Shown piece after piece: positions 62,623-64,000 of a DNA stretch of 64,000 bases. This DNA comes from Zeus faber. Taxonomy: Eukaryota; Chordata; Actinopteri; Zeiformes; Zeidae. The position numbers were made by a program, and so were the translations under genes. Numbering within the stretch: the stretch's first letter is position 1; each line of letters opens with the position of its first letter. The stretch spans positions 32,535,157-32,599,156 of the forward strand of contig OY482852.1 in NCBI GenBank assembly GCA_960531495.1, read 5' to 3'. The notes below the pieces were generated by a model. That model had not been told where the DNA came from, searched no databases, and saw only the letters and a program-made list of their open reading frames with translations.

Positions 62623-63124
62623 TGTATGCTCATCATTCTCGTCATTCTGGTGAGTGAAATGGGTAAGATGTTTTCATTTTTTACTTTGAAGTCTATTTAA
62701 ATATTCTGAAGGTACATTTCAGCACATGCACAAGAGAATAAATTCTTCTCAACTGCAAACGTGGCCATTTTTTAATGACTTATTTTTCTGTAGCTACCCG
62801 TGCCTGCATGTTTTGAAGGGTTAATGCTGCATCATTCTGTCTGGGCCTCGCGTGAGAATTCTGTGTTTTATAAGTGATGTTTGTTCTGGTTATTATTTAT
62901 CAATTATCCAGTACGTTATTGGCACAAGAACTCTAATGTTCTAATTTCCCTTGTGAAATCCTATTTATGTTGCACACCTGGTTGGCCCAGTTGCATGAAA
63001 CATCTGTTTTCAAGGTTTTCTGTCGTCTATCTCCAGGTCTGACCAGGTTAGATCTATTGTGACTTTATTAACCACTCAAAGTGTTGAGGTGGCCGATTTA
63101 TTTATTTATTTATTTATTTTTTCC
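62623..63124. other. Unassigned sequence
   Basis: No gene or repeat recognised except a (TTTA)n run at 63097-63118, next to the 5' truncation point of the following LINE. Confidence 0.5.
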
Positions 63125-63632
63125 GCTGTGGGTGAAAAAAGTGGTATTGCCAGTTGGGGCGTCTGGTCGGCTGTGGTGGGGCGGGCCTCGCCCTTACACC
63201 GGGCTGGGGACATCGCGACTCGCCTGCGGGGCAGCGGGATGTCAGTCTATCGGCGCAGGGCCGGGTGCCGGGCCTGTGGGCTGTGCCTGGCACCTGTGGC
63301 CCAGGTTCTTTGTCTGCGGCTGCGTCTTTCGCCTGCACCTGGGGGTCGGTTGTATGTGTGCACCCCTGGGGTGCGGGGTCTCCTCATGCTCCCTGGGACT
63401 GGGTTATGCTCCTTGGGGCCGGGCGTGGGGGTCGTTCCATGGTCCTTCTGCTTCTCTGGGGGCCCGGGGGTCTTCTGTGGCGGGAGGGCAGGGTGCTCGG
63501 GGCTTTGTCCATGCGGCTGTGGAGCCCAGAGGGCTTTGGGGCCCTTTCCAATGCTTGGAGATGCCACGACATAATACCGACCTTCTACACCAGTACCAAT
63601 TGGGATAAGTCATGTACGCTCACCGGTGGACA

Positions 63633-63716
<84 letters not shown>

Positions 63717-63872
63717 CGAGTGCTCCCTAGCACCCTCCTGGTTGCATTCCTCTCCTTTCCTCCCTCATTTACTGCTATAACTGACAGGAAGAGGCCACGT
63801 GACCAGTTGTAGTTCTAGTTTTCCTGGACCTAATTGACTGTATTGGGTTTTTTTGGGGTTTTTTTAAAGACA

Positions 63873-63905
<33 letters not shown>

Positions 63906-64000
63906 CTAATTAACTGTTTTTCAATACATGTTGTCGTCCAATGTTAATGTTTGTTTGTGTAAATGTTGTTTGGTTCTATGTATATTTGTCTCACCCCTGG
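63125..64000 (+). mobile_element. 5'-truncated L1-like LINE, 3' UTR only, running off the window
   Basis: The GC-rich 3' UTR (63140-63620), CA repeat (63637-63714) and post-repeat segment (GAGGCCACGTGACCAGTTGT, then AATGTTTGTTTGTGTAAATG and GTCTCACCCCTGG) match the reverse complement of 33990-34800. Open frames through the GC-rich part are compositional. A T run at 63872-63901 looks like local expansion. The 3' terminus lies beyond 64000. Confidence 0.8.
63637..63714. repeat. (AC)n microsatellite in L1-like 3' UTR
   Basis: Seventy-eight bases of pure AC dinucleotide. Confidence 0.95.

Overview
The window is vertebrate nuclear DNA, almost certainly from a teleost fish. One spliced host gene is present, together with a transposon mix typical of fish: Rex1/CR1-like, L2-like, RTE-like and L1-like LINEs, a chromodomain-bearing Gypsy element, several Tc1 families, hAT-like MITEs and tRNA-derived SINEs. 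There is no operon structure, no CRISPR array and no bacterial signature. All identifications come from reading the sequence; no database search was run.

Host gene. Six coding exons on the + strand (28478-28828, 29975-30099, 30696-30792, 31931-32012, 55543-55673, 58210-58368) join in phase to a 314-residue DHHC palmitoyltransferase that I recognise as zdhhc3. All five introns are GT-AG. A CpG-containing block ending in a good splice donor at 25830 may be its promoter and non-coding first exon. The fourth coding intron is 23.5 kb and consists largely of nested transposons. The last exon is followed by about 0.86 kb of possible 3' UTR and then Tc1 elements.

Left part (1-25 kb). An L1-like fragment is split by a solo LTR with a 5-bp target duplication (830-1238). 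Then come an RTE fragment (2.0-3.0 kb), a deleted L1-like copy (3.4-5.2 kb), a 13-copy heptamer array ending in a perfect hairpin, and a second RTE copy (5.7-7.7 kb). A defective Gypsy chromovirus lies at 10.0-17.0 kb. Its integrase is interrupted by a nearly intact L2-like LINE (10593-14011) with a 7-bp target duplication, and its gag is fused to a Rex1-like LINE at about 16971. A third RTE copy carries a SINE (18.6-21.3 kb). A retroviral-type 3' end (polypurine tract, LTR with U3 repeats) sits at 22.4-24.0 kb beside a second Gypsy pol fragment.

Giant intron (32.0-55.5 kb). A hAT-like remnant contains a MITE, which contains a complete-length 7.08-kb L1-like insertion with a 34-base poly(A) tail and a perfect 16-bp target duplication. 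Next are an L2-like copy split by a Tc1 element, a SINE, and two Rex1-like copies in opposite orientation with Tc1 material between them. An assembly gap of 200 N lies at 54261-54460.

Right part (55.5-64 kb). The last two exons are here, with a TTAA-flanked MITE, a very short Rex1 3' end, strong perfect hairpins, a Tc1 element with a single frameshift in its transposase (59233-60843), a decayed Tc1, and the start of another L1-like 3' UTR.

I found no convincing new biological system. The most notable observations are the recurrent perfect foldbacks, the L1-borne microsatellites, a segment shared by two RTE copies, the chimeric Rex1-Gypsy reading frame and the opposed Rex1 pair inside the host intron.
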